DNA of 30,500 bases from Adiantum capillus-veneris (lineage: Eukaryota > Streptophyta > Polypodiopsida > Polypodiales > Pteridaceae), in contig CM043959.1 in NCBI GenBank assembly GCA_014529385.2, positions 93,037,029-93,067,528 of the forward strand, given 5' to 3'. The first letter of the stretch is position 1, and each line of letters starts with the position of its first letter. The translations under genes were made by a program, and so were the position numbers. Of this stretch, positions 1 to 8,779 are shown piece after piece. The notes under the pieces were generated by a model, which was not told where the DNA came from, did not search any database, and saw nothing but the letters and a program-made list of their open reading frames with translations.

Positions 1-810
1 ATGCTCCACCATTTGTCCAAGATAGGCTCCATTGAAACATGAAGAGAAGCAAGTTGCACCATGTCTCCAAGATGCTAGGCTCCATGGAAATACCTTAAAC
101 CCACGATATTTTGTGGCATGGGGGGTTTAAATTCAAGGTCCACCACTTGTCCAACCTCTTATCGCTAGTAGAATTAGTGGTTTTGTCTCAAGATTCACCA
201 CTTTTCCACTCTATGTCATTTTATTAAGAATGTCTGGGTGTTAAGGTCCACCACTTGTCCAACCTATAAGGCTATATGTTAAAGGTTATTCTTTCTCACC
301 ACTTGGAGTGACCATTATAGGTTTTACATGGGGGTTTGGTTCCAAGGCCCACCACTTGTCCAAGATAACTCTATTGAAACATAGAGAGAAGCAAAGGTCC
401 ACCACTTGTCCAAGCTAGGCTCCATTGAAACATGGAGAGAAGGATGCTCCACCATTTGTCCAAGATAGGCTCCATTGAAACATGAAGAGAAGCAAGTTGC
501 ACCATGTCTCCAAGATGCTAGGCTCCACGGAAATACCTTAAACCCACGATATTTTGTGGCATGGGGGGTTTAAATTCAAGGTCCACCACTTGTCCAACCT
601 CTTATCGCTAGTAGAATTAATGGTTTGGTCTCAAGATTCACCACTTTTCCACTCTATGTCATTATATTAAGAATTTTTGGGTGTTAAGGTCCACCACTTG
701 TCCAACCTATACGGATATATGTTAAAGGTTATTCTTTCTCACCACTTGGAGTGACCATGATAGGTTTTACATGGGGGTTGGTTCCAAGGTTCACCACTTG
801 TCCAAGCTAG
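1..810. repeat. 443-bp direct tandem duplication (one full plus one partial copy)
   Basis: The stretch starting at base 1 recurs starting at base 444 with only scattered substitutions, through the same landmarks (a 'ccacgatattttgtggcatg' block and a 'cttatcgctagtag' block). The second copy loses similarity at about 806-810. The unit length is therefore 443 bp. The array may extend left of the window, because the first copy starts at the window edge. No reading frame is conserved between copies, so this is non-coding repeat DNA. Confidence 0.9.
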
Positions 811-1345
811 ATCTATTACATATATATTATACATACAATATTCAACTAGATTCCTTACCTATCATGTCTAGTAGTATGGATGCTCTGGCTTTAAGGTCCA
901 CCACTTTTCCAACCTATACTCTCTTATGTAAGGGAGATCTCGCTATAAACTCAAAACCTTCCGGCCTAAATTTAAAATTCAAAATCTTATCGCGTAAATT
1001 TGAATTTTACCGCTTAAATTTAAAATATTCCATGCGAAATTGATTTTAAATTCAAGTTTACCACAAAAAGATATCATTATCCCACCTAAATTCAAATATG
1101 CAAACCTCAAATCATTATATTGTACATAAATTCAAACAAATTCAAATTAGCAAGCCTAAACTGATATTAGTTTGCATAGATATGAATTTATCACACCTAA
1201 ATTATGTCACCATGTTAGAGAGAGTGGTTTGAGAATTTGAACAAGGTCCACCACTTGTACAACCTAGATACCAAGAAGGATTGAGTGTACAAGGTATTGT
1301 TTCGAGGTCCTTATAGTCCACTGGTCTCAAGGTCCACCACTTGTG
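4..1345. repeat. Dispersed 20-mer motif array (AAGGTCCACCACTTGTCCAA)
   Basis: The motif AAGGTCCACCACTTGTCCAA or a variant with one to a few changes starts at 135, 243, 344, 394, 578, 686, 786, 893, 1243 and 1329. Shorter variants occur at 4 and 447. Most copies are 100-108 bp apart, all in the same orientation, in sequence that otherwise differs between them. The 443-bp duplication explains only part of the series; the copies at 893, 1243 and 1329 lie outside it. A weaker version lies at about 3478-3499, just left of the LTR element. Function unknown. Confidence 0.8.
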
Positions 1346-1800
1346 GTAAGGGTCACCAAAAAGTGTATATATTCATCCAAAGAAATACACGTATTTTTGG
1401 TCTACATGTCCTAGTTTCAACCATTTATGTCGATTAGGTGTGTCACTAAACAACACTACTTTTGTTGAGAAACAGAAGTTACAATCATATCTACAAATGG
1501 ATTAGAGGAAAATCAGCTCAGCATACATCCAGAACTCGCTACACGAATTGACTTTAACAGCTCACGCAAGTAATTCTTCCATTCAAGTTTGCTAGTATTA
1601 CAATGTGTTAGTTATCTATGATATTTACGTATGTATATACAGTATGTATGCATATCGTAATTAAGTGTAATTGTGTATCTACATTATGTATGAGTATTAC
1701 AATGAAACAACACAAATATACATACATACACATAGATAACCCACATGCACACATACATGAGCATGTATTTTCAAGAGACAGATAGCAAGATACAGAGATA
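811..1800. other. AT-rich non-coding stretch with short repeats
   Basis: No supported gene. The interval 950-1200 repeats short 'aaatttaaaattcaaa'-like words and has no long open frame on either strand. A (GATA)/(GA) run lies at about 1791-1822. A degenerate partial copy of the following minisatellite can be seen at about 1758-1795. Confidence 0.6.
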
Positions 1801-1860
1801 GATAGATAGAGAGAGAGAGAGAGTGAAATACCTATTTTCTAGAGAGAGGAGAGAGAGAAA

Positions 1861-2104
1861 GATAACAGATTTCACTGTGTCTATGTATTTGGAAGAGAGG
1901 AAGACGATGTATGGGAATATGTGCACGTGTTTTCAAGAGAAAGACAACAAGATAACAGATTTCACCATGGTTATGTATGTGGAAGAGAGGAAGACGATGT
2001 GTGGGAATATGTGCATGTATTTTCAAGAGAGAGACATCAAGATAACAAATTTCACTGTGGTTATGTATGTGGAAGAGAGGAAGACGATGTGTGGGAATAT
2101 GTGT
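1861..2104. repeat. 90-bp minisatellite, about 2.7 copies
   Basis: The word 'gataaca(g/a)atttcac' recurs at 1861, 1951 and 2041, an exact 90-bp period, followed each time by a near-identical 'ggaagagaggaagacgatgt' block. Because 90 is a multiple of three, the + strand frame from 1823 to 2218 stays open and encodes a 30-residue repeat (KITDFT...MYVEERKTM...). Other frames on both strands also stay open, as expected from a repeat without stop codons, so I do not call a protein. Flanking words at 1816-1842 and 2216-2243 ('gaaatacctatttt') also match each other. Confidence 0.85.
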
Positions 2105-2218
2105 ATGTATGCGGGAATACTTTTAAACTATGTATCTCTGTCTTTTGACGAGAGAGTGTGTGTGCAAGAAAGAGTTACAGAGAACCATCTTGTCTATATG
2201 GAGAAAGACAGAGAGTGA

Positions 2219-3524
2219 GAGAGAGAGAAATACCTATTTTTTCTCTATTCGTGAGGTGTGCAATGTCTTCTGAGAAGAAGTTATGCCTGATCCTGCCCTT
2301 TTGGAAAGCGTTGTGTACGATGCTATTTCTTTATCTTGTGCGTGAACTGTCAATCCTGTGCGATCCACCTGTGCGTTGTGTACGATGCCGAGTTTTCTCC
2401 TCTACGCACGCGTATACTCCAACTGTGTGCGATCCGCGTGCGCTTTCTGTGTGTTTGCTGCTCGCCTGCTTTCTTTGTGTGCGTTGCTCGTGCGCTCTCT
2501 TTGTGCCTAATCTTTATAGGGTTTATTAGAATGCCACGTAAGCTACAAGTCCACGTTTTATCATAGGATTAAAAAAAACAAAAGAAGTATAAAGCATTAA
2601 CCAATTCACACAGCCAAAATTAAAGAAATCATGGTTGAAAATATGCAAAACATGCATAACAAGCCGCCCCTTGACCCCGCCTGGGGCGCTGCCCCAGGAC
2701 CCTGCCCGGAACAATATCCCAAAATCAGCCTCCCAAGCCCCGCCATCGAGAGCGCTATATTCCACATCCCCATCAAGAGCGCTAACCCCAAACCTCACGT
2801 GGAAGCGCTGCCTCGTCTGATGCACTCCATTGTGGCATTTCCCTAAGACCCCGGATCTGGAGTGCTAAATAGGAACATTCTTCATTAGTGAAATTTTAAA
2901 CATAAATTATATTTAGCATATACTTAAATATAGTACAAATATTAACATATTAACTATACTACTAATTTACTATAGCACTTCTAGATTATGTCCCATACTA
3001 TATTTAAGGTGCCAAAGGTTTGGCCTTATGGTCCTAGATTTAGCCAAGTGGTCAACACATATAGGACGAAGTGCACACTGTGCCAAAAAACCTGGCCACC
3101 ACTTCACTTGCTAAAGTATAGGCCACATGGTCAATCCTAAGTTTCCAACGTTCTTATTATGTCATAAGAGACAACAATTCTTTTTTGTCACCTTTTGCCT
3201 CGTGGAAAACCTAGGCTTGTTTTCACATACTCAGGCACTTCAAGCCATAATAAATTTTCATTACTCTTCGGTAACCCTTTTGTTCAAGTCTTTGAAAAAA
3301 TGTTGTTTAAGTCCACCCTAAACCATTTTCATTTAGCCTGGGTGTCTAAAACTAGCTTTTTGGCAATTTCGGAAGAAAATGGTCAAAGTTTTATACTTAA
3401 TTTTAACCACTTGACCAATTCAAATATTGTAAATCAAGGTCTTGTACTACTTTCCTTTGGACATCACACATTAAAACTAGGTCCCTCCCTTGTCCAAGCT
3501 ATGCTCTAATACAATAAAGGGGTT
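2219..3524. other. Intergenic DNA without a supported gene
   Basis: The part at 2350-2510 is rich in 'gtgcgatcc/gtgcg' words. A perfect 7-bp hairpin (CTGGGGC-GCT-GCCCCAG) lies at 2681-2697 in a C-rich segment that also repeats 'gagcgct' near 2747-2812. The interval 2870-3524 is AT-rich. Short open frames exist but none has a recognisable domain or a codon pattern that stands out. Confidence 0.5.
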
Positions 3525-3783
3525 TCATTTAATATGGGGAAGTGCCAGGGGAGAAAAAGCTAGAATATTGGTTAAGCTGGCAGACCGGCCACAGTAGGGA
3601 TCCAAAGGAGGAAAAATAGGGATCCAAAGGGGGGGCCATCTGCAAAAGATAAATGTGCAACAATGGGCTTAAAAGACCCTAAGGTTCAGTCCATTAAGAC
3701 TTCCAGAATGCTAAGGTTCCAAAATTCAAAGGTTGTGTCCAAATGTCAAAGCTTAGGTAATTTGGATGCTTTGTGTGTGTGTG

Positions 3784-3790
3784 TATAAAA
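3784..3790 (+). promoter_or_regulatory. LTR TATA box candidate (TATAAAA)
   Basis: TATAAAA follows a (GT)n run inside the 5' LTR. The equivalent site in the 3' LTR reads TACAAAA (11909-11915), so one copy has mutated. The position within the LTR and the plus orientation fit a U3 promoter driving gag-pol. Transcription start not determined. Confidence 0.5.
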
Positions 3791-4047
3791 GTCTTCACAA
3801 GTCCCTGCATAGTAGGGGGACGAGCCCAAGAAGTAGGGGATGAGAGAGAAACACCCACACACACTCACAAGCTTCATTTGTACACATGGGAAAAGAGGGA
3901 CACATGTCAGCTCCCTAGGCCAGATGCCGACAAGGTGTACTCAAATCCTATTGGATGGCCATGGAGGTGGACCAATGAAAATTAGGCTAGAGTAAATATA
4001 GTTTAATTAATTTAAAAACACTTAATTAAAAAATCAATAAGCATTAA

Positions 4048-5384
4048 CACTAGAATGGTAACCTAACAGGACATAAAAGTGTCTTTTCAGGGTTTTGGGA
4101 AAAAATTCCAAAACCATAGTAGATCCACTCATTTTGAAAAATCCTTTCATGAGCTTATAGTTCAATAACTACTACATATGGAAAAAATGAGAAACTTGTA
4201 ATTTTTCTCATCCCTTGGTCACTACAAGCCTCCAAAGTTGATGGACCAGTGCATTTTGCCCAATACAGCAATTTCTTACGGTTGATTGCATATACTAAGA
4301 GTGCAGATTTTTGTAGGACATGAGATAAAATGCCCCGTTAACTTCAATGGGTTGGTGACCAAAATATATGGTTGCGTTTACCTCACTAATGTTTTTTTGG
4401 GAAAAAAATAGGTACAAAAAAGTTTCATTTTTGCCATTCTGCGAACCTATCATCTAAGTTTCTATAGTTACGCTCAATACAGATACTATATACATGTTTT
4501 CTTAGTTTCCTTTGGGCCCTTGGATTCAAAAGGAGCCATGGAGAATGTCAAAAGGATAATGGATCTCTTACAATTGGAACCTTGGGGGCAATGATAAAGT
4601 GCTAAATACAGCAAACATGAAAAAATTGGGTTTAGCATTATGACCTCTAGAAATCCATAGAAACTACTCAATATCTAACCAGATTTGTAGTCTATGATTA
4701 GATATGGTTACTACCTACAAAATACACACAATTGGCCTAAGAAACTAGCAATATTGAGAAAGTTATACTTGCTACTCTAAAATGTATCGTATTCTTCAAC
4801 AATCAAAAAACTCAACCATCATCATATACTATGCCATATAGCATATTAGGTCCCCCAAAACTCAAGGAAGATTAGCTTTATGCTATACATTACACTTACA
4901 CAATCAAAATTGAATTTGGATATCAAGAAAGCCATCAAAAAAATCATAAAAGTGCTAATTTTGGCCAAAAAAACAGGATTTTGCAATTCTTGTAAATTGG
5001 TCATAACTTTCAATTTTAACACTTAGCTCTCCCTACAACTATCAAAACATGTTGAGATCTATGAAGGCCTAACCTCTAGCCATCTAAACCTCACAAACAT
5101 GAAGTTTAGAGTGGTATAGTTGCCAAAATTTGAAAAAAAACAAAAAAGAGGACCCGTTTTTTCACATAGTTTAGGTTCAAAAATGTTGTGCAAGAGTAAG
5201 GTTAATGGTGAGATCGATACTCCAAAAAAAATGCCAAGTTTTTTTCAGCTCATAAAGCAACTTTGTGGATATATAGCACCTAGAAATTCATTTTCATAGA
5301 CTTCAAATAATTCAAGCAAAATGGTCACTTAACAGGACACAAAAGTGTCCAAGGACATAAAAGTGTCCTGTTACCATTCTAGTG
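4048..5384. mobile_element. 1337-bp non-autonomous TIR DNA transposon with TTAA flanks
   Basis: The element begins CACTAGAATGGTAAC and ends with the exact inverted complement GTTACCATTCTAGTG. Each end is flanked by TTAA (4044-4047 and 5385-5388). The 3' LTR of the host retrotransposon carries the same context with a single TTAA (about 12170-12173), a natural empty site. Subterminal repeats with the potential hairpin GGACA(C/T)AAAAGTGTCC occur near 4067-4083 (left) and twice near 5335-5368 (right). No transposase-sized frame is present, so the copy is non-autonomous. CAC... termini with a 4-bp duplication recall CMC/Chapaev-like elements, whereas TTAA targets recall piggyBac; I cannot assign the superfamily. 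Confidence 0.85.
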
Positions 5385-5558
5385 TTAATCTCTCTTGAAG
5401 ACTATTGGACAGTCTCCCAAGGGGGTCCAATAAGCATTCAACAGCCCAATGGCTTGCCTGATTCATATTGGCCCTGCAGGAGGCAAAGGGGTCCAATGAG
5501 AGTAAGTAGAATAGGAAGTTTTCAGGCTTGTAGTGCGCCTGCCTTCGTGCAGATAACG

Positions 5559-5570
5559 GGGTATCAGCGT
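5559..5570 (+). other. Candidate primer-binding site (initiator tRNA-Met type)
   Basis: GGTATCAG at 5560-5567 agrees with the 8-base core of the plant tRNA-iMet primer-binding site (TGGTATCAG...). It lies shortly after the 5' LTR region and upstream of gag, where a PBS belongs. The bases after the core diverge from the canonical site, and the LTR end is not clear, so this is tentative. Confidence 0.4.
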
Positions 5571-5811
5571 CAAGAGCTATGGTCTTAATACTAGAGTCCT
5601 ATGGGGCTTGCCTACGGCTTAACCACTATTGAGCTATTAGAAGCGTGACAGGAGCCGGTGCTATTTTGGTGTTGAACGACCCTGTCTTGCAGTCCTTGCA
5701 ATTAATGGTATTCGAGCCATGGGTACAATAGCTTGAGTGCTTTTTCTAAAGGGGTAAAGAGGAGCAGCAACTAGGGCTTGAAGTGCCAAAGTACACCTAA
5801 AAGTTGTTAGA

Positions 5812-7286
5812 ATGGTCGACAATAGTAAAGAGAGTGAAATTAATGTTGATAACTTTGATTTTGCTAATGAGCAACTACTAATGATGCCCCTATGCTTGTT
5901 AACTACCTTGTTTCTAGGCTTCAACAAGCCATGGGAAATCCATCCCTTCAAAGTGAAGTGCAACGGCATCTTTTTGCTCATGGGATTCTCCAAGCTCCCC
6001 ACCATGACGAGAGAGAACCTAGGAAGCCTCCTTGTGAGACTTCCAAAAGAGGCCTCTCTCCAATTCTGGAAGAAGAAGAGGATCCATACGAAGGGCTCAA
6101 AAATTTTCTTCTTGATGATGCATCTCTTTCCCAAAGAAAAACTCAAGAGCCTCCACCAAAGGAACGAGAAATAAGTGAGTCTCCTACCAGCTCGGTGGAG
6201 ATGGCTCCACGAAATGGGGGGCTAAACGCTCTCCATCACCTCCAAAACGGAGAAGACCATTGCACAGTTCTCCACACCATAATTCAAAGAGGGATGACAA
6301 AAAGCAAGAGAATAAAAAGGCAAGAAATAGGACACCATCTTCTCCATCTTCCTCTTATGAAAGTGATGGTGAAGAAAAAGAAGATCAAGGCAAGAAAAAG
6401 GCGAGAAAGAGGTTACCCTCTTCTCCATCTTCCTCAAATTCTTCATTTTTTGAAGAAAGTGATGGCACAACTTTTGAACCATCAAAAAGAAGAGGCCATA
6501 GGAAATCCTATGCCGCATGGAAGAGGCCGTCCAAGCTCAAGAAGTTCAAAGAGGGAGGGAAGAGCATCTCTTTCCTTACCTACAATGGCATCTTTGGTGC
6601 TACAGAGAAAGTCTTAGCCTTTATCCAACAATCCGATGCGGCGTTTGCAGATGAGGGATTCAACGAGTCCTCTAAGCTACTCCATGTAGATATGCACTTT
6701 CAAAAGTCTGCCAGACAATGGTGGTCTAGCCTAAGGGCCAACAATGAAGCTCCACAAACATGGAAAGCTTTAAGAGCTTCCATTATGAAGCAATTTTTGG
6801 CCACCGATGCCAAAGACAAAGTACTCACCGAATGGCGAAGCTTAAAGCTCTCTCCTTATGAATCCATTTACAAATATGTAGACAAGTTTTGGGAACTACA
6901 ACTCAAAGCCACTGTCTTCAAAAATTTGGATTTTGGAGAGCAAAAGCAACAACTTTGTGCGGGCTTAACCGACGGAGTATGTCAACTCCCAAAGGCCACA
7001 CACCATATCAACAGTTATACACCATACTATGGTGGATTTTCGAATCAATTTCCAAATGGGGGCTAAAAGAAATTCTAAGCCCATGGAAAACAAGAGTTCC
7101 AATGAGCCTAAGGGGAAGCACAATGTCCAAAAGTCTCCTAAGGCCAACTCCAACCAAGCTAACAAGAAGGGAGTTTACAAAGGCAAAAATAAACTCTCTC
7201 CTGAAGAGCTTGAGCATTATCGCAAGGATAACTGTTGTTTCAAGTGTGACAAGCAAGGGCATGTGTACCGCGCTTGTCCCCAATAG
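5812..7286 (+). pseudogene. gag: Gag relic of Ty3/gypsy element (frameshifted)
   Basis: Gag-like protein in several frames: 5812 to about 5886 (frame 1), about 5889-6215 (frame 3), about 6210-7060 (frame 2) and then frame 3 to the TAG at 7284-7286. One frame change sits near a G-run at about 6217-6222. The middle part is a basic, serine-rich linker. The part at 6550-6990 has the retrotransposon gag core (QWWSSL...TWKALRASIMKQF, EWRSLKLSPYESIYKYVDKF). A CCHC zinc knuckle (CFKCDKQGHVYRAC, spacing C2C4H4C) lies at about 7236-7277. It would form the RNA-packaging particle. Frameshifts make it a pseudogene. Confidence 0.85.
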
Positions 7287-7881
7287 AACAACCATCATGA
7301 GCCTCCTAGAGCTACCTTGGTTGAAATCCAAGAGGAGGAAACTCATCACAAAGGATCTCCTCTATGCCATGCTTGGGGAAAGGTAAGAGAACATGATGAT
7401 TTTACTCTCTTTAACCCTGGTTCTACTCATAGTTTCATATCCATAGAGTTGGCCACCAAGCTAGGCATATGAGCCTATGAGATGGGAGATGACCTACCCA
7501 CAGACGGTGCTTTCAAGGGGCAAGAAGCTTCAATCACTTCCTTAATTGGGAAATTGAGGCTCCATTTCCAAAGCTATGTGGACAAAGAGGACTTCTTTAT
7601 CTTTCCTCTCAAGCATGAGGATGTAATCCTAGGGGCACCATGGTTTGATAGCATGGCTTCCAATGTTAAATTCCCTGAAAGAAAAATCTCCTTTAAGTTC
7701 GGGGAAAAAGATATGTACATAGATGCTAAGGAAATGGGTAACACCATACCCATTGTACATACACAAGTTGTCAACAAGTCAATAAAGAGCTCTATTTCTG
7801 TGTACATGATTTATGTTAAAGATTCTCAAAATGAACCTAATGTTTTAGCAAAAGAAAATATACACAATCAAAAGGAATTAG
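7287..7881 (+). pseudogene. Retropepsin (protease) relic of the gypsy pol
   Basis: The same frame continues after the gag stop. The motif LFNPGSTHSFIS (about 7410-7445) corresponds to the retropepsin active-site loop, usually L-F-D-S/T-G-S/A-T-H; the catalytic Asp is Asn here. A TGA at 7471-7473 interrupts the frame. Downstream VILGAPWFDS (about 7627-7656) matches the second conserved retropepsin block. The relic breaks off at about 7880 where antisense copia sequence begins. Confidence 0.8.
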
Positions 7882-8330
7882 AGTTATCCAATTTGTGTTG
7901 GCACATAAGCCAAGCTGATCTCTCTTGTTGAGAGCCTCTCCATGACATAGTGGTAATGCACCTCAATGTGCTTTGTGCGAGCATGAAAAACTAGGTTCCT
8001 CGCAACTGCCAATGCGCTCTGACTGTCAGTGTAGATAGTGTTGGCAGTGTCCTATCCAACACCCAAGTCATCCATAAGGCGTCTGAGCCATACACACTCA
8101 ACCGTAGCTGTGAAGACTGCCCTGTACTCAGCCTCACAACTCGAAGTGGCCATAGTAGGTTGCTTCTTGCTCAACCATGATATACATGAACTGCCAAGCA
8201 TGAAACAAAAACCACTTGTGGACACTCGCGTGTCAAAACAACCAGCCCAATCTGAGTCCGAAAAAGCATGTAAGTCTGGCGGCAATGATCCCCCCTTGGG
8301 ATAAAACAAGCCAAGATGTAAAGTGCCACT
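7882..8330 (-). mobile_element. Ty1/copia RNase H fragment, inserted antisense in gypsy pol
   Basis: The minus strand encodes the C-terminal RNase H of a Ty1/copia polyprotein. In order it reads GTLHLGLFYPKGG, DLHAFSDSDWAGC, TSGFCFMLGSSCISW, SSCEAEYRAV, then IYTDSQSALAVARN and HIEVHYHYV. A stop interrupts it after DDLGVG near 8049-8054. Only about 450 bp is present, without LTRs or RT, so it arrived as a fragment or was left by deletion. It replaces the region between protease and RT of the surrounding gypsy element and lies in the opposite orientation. Confidence 0.85.
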
Positions 8331-8779
8331 AAGGTTTTTATGCTTTTCTTGCTTTCTATGTTGATGTATATATGTGATGAGCCAGGTTTTTCATTGAGCA
8401 TATATAATTCATTGTGATGTATATATTTGAGCTTAGTTCCAAACACATGTATACTAGGCCAAAAAAGCTATTTAATCTCTAATTCATTGGACTTTTGGAT
8501 TTTAGTAACTGAATATCTCAAGAAATATGCTATAAAGGGTTAGTAAAACAAGTACATTGGTGGTCAAATAGTTTTCTATTATCTTAAGTAGAGTCTTAAA
8601 TAAGTTGCAGCCATCAAGACAAGTGTCAAGCATATGCCACAATGGCCTACATCCGATAATGCCTCTCTTATAAGAAATAGAAAGAATGTAATTGTTGCCA
8701 TCAATTTACCAGGTGGTAGTGATCAACAAGCTTTCTCCCCAATTTCTTCCAAGAGCTCCATGCTATTAAGGCCTTATAA
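8331..8779. other. Unidentified filler between copia fragment and gypsy RT
   Basis: Neither strand gives a recognisable domain. The N-terminal half of the gypsy RT (palm entry and fingers) should be here but is not visible. The interval is probably a mix of insertion-associated sequence and strongly degraded pol. Confidence 0.5.

Larger units (their letters stand above)
3525..5502 (+). repeat. 5' LTR of Ty3/gypsy element, split by a TIR element
   Basis: Segments 3525-4047 and 5389-5502 align collinearly with 11653-12280 (e.g. shared 'gggaagtgccaggggagaaa', 'cacaagcttcatttgtacac', 'gactattggacagtctccca'). This gives about 635 bp of directly repeated DNA flanking gag-pol relics. The copies differ by many substitutions and small indels, so the insertion is old. 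The intervening 4048-5384 is a later insertion. Similarity to the 3' copy stops after the 'gtccaatgagag' word, so the rest of this LTR is deleted or replaced compared with the 3' copy. The left edge is uncertain by a few bases because no clean TG end is preserved. Confidence 0.85.

Noticed and set aside
1-1345. CRISPR-like array suggested by regularly spaced 20-mers
   Set aside because: Spacing is uneven, spacers are related through the 443-bp duplication, and the genome is clearly eukaryotic.
3195-3509. A 104-codon + strand open frame left of the 5' LTR
   Set aside because: No recognisable domain, AT-rich setting, and it ends in a degenerate copy of the 20-mer repeat; probably chance.
4048-5384. 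Classical CACTA (EnSpm) transposon because of the CACTA terminus
   Set aside because: The flanks support a 4-bp TTAA duplication rather than the 3-bp duplication of CACTA elements, and no TNP genes are present.
7200-7235. CTGAAGAG in gag as a hammerhead core
   Set aside because: No GAAA box or pairing stems around it; it lies in the gag reading frame.
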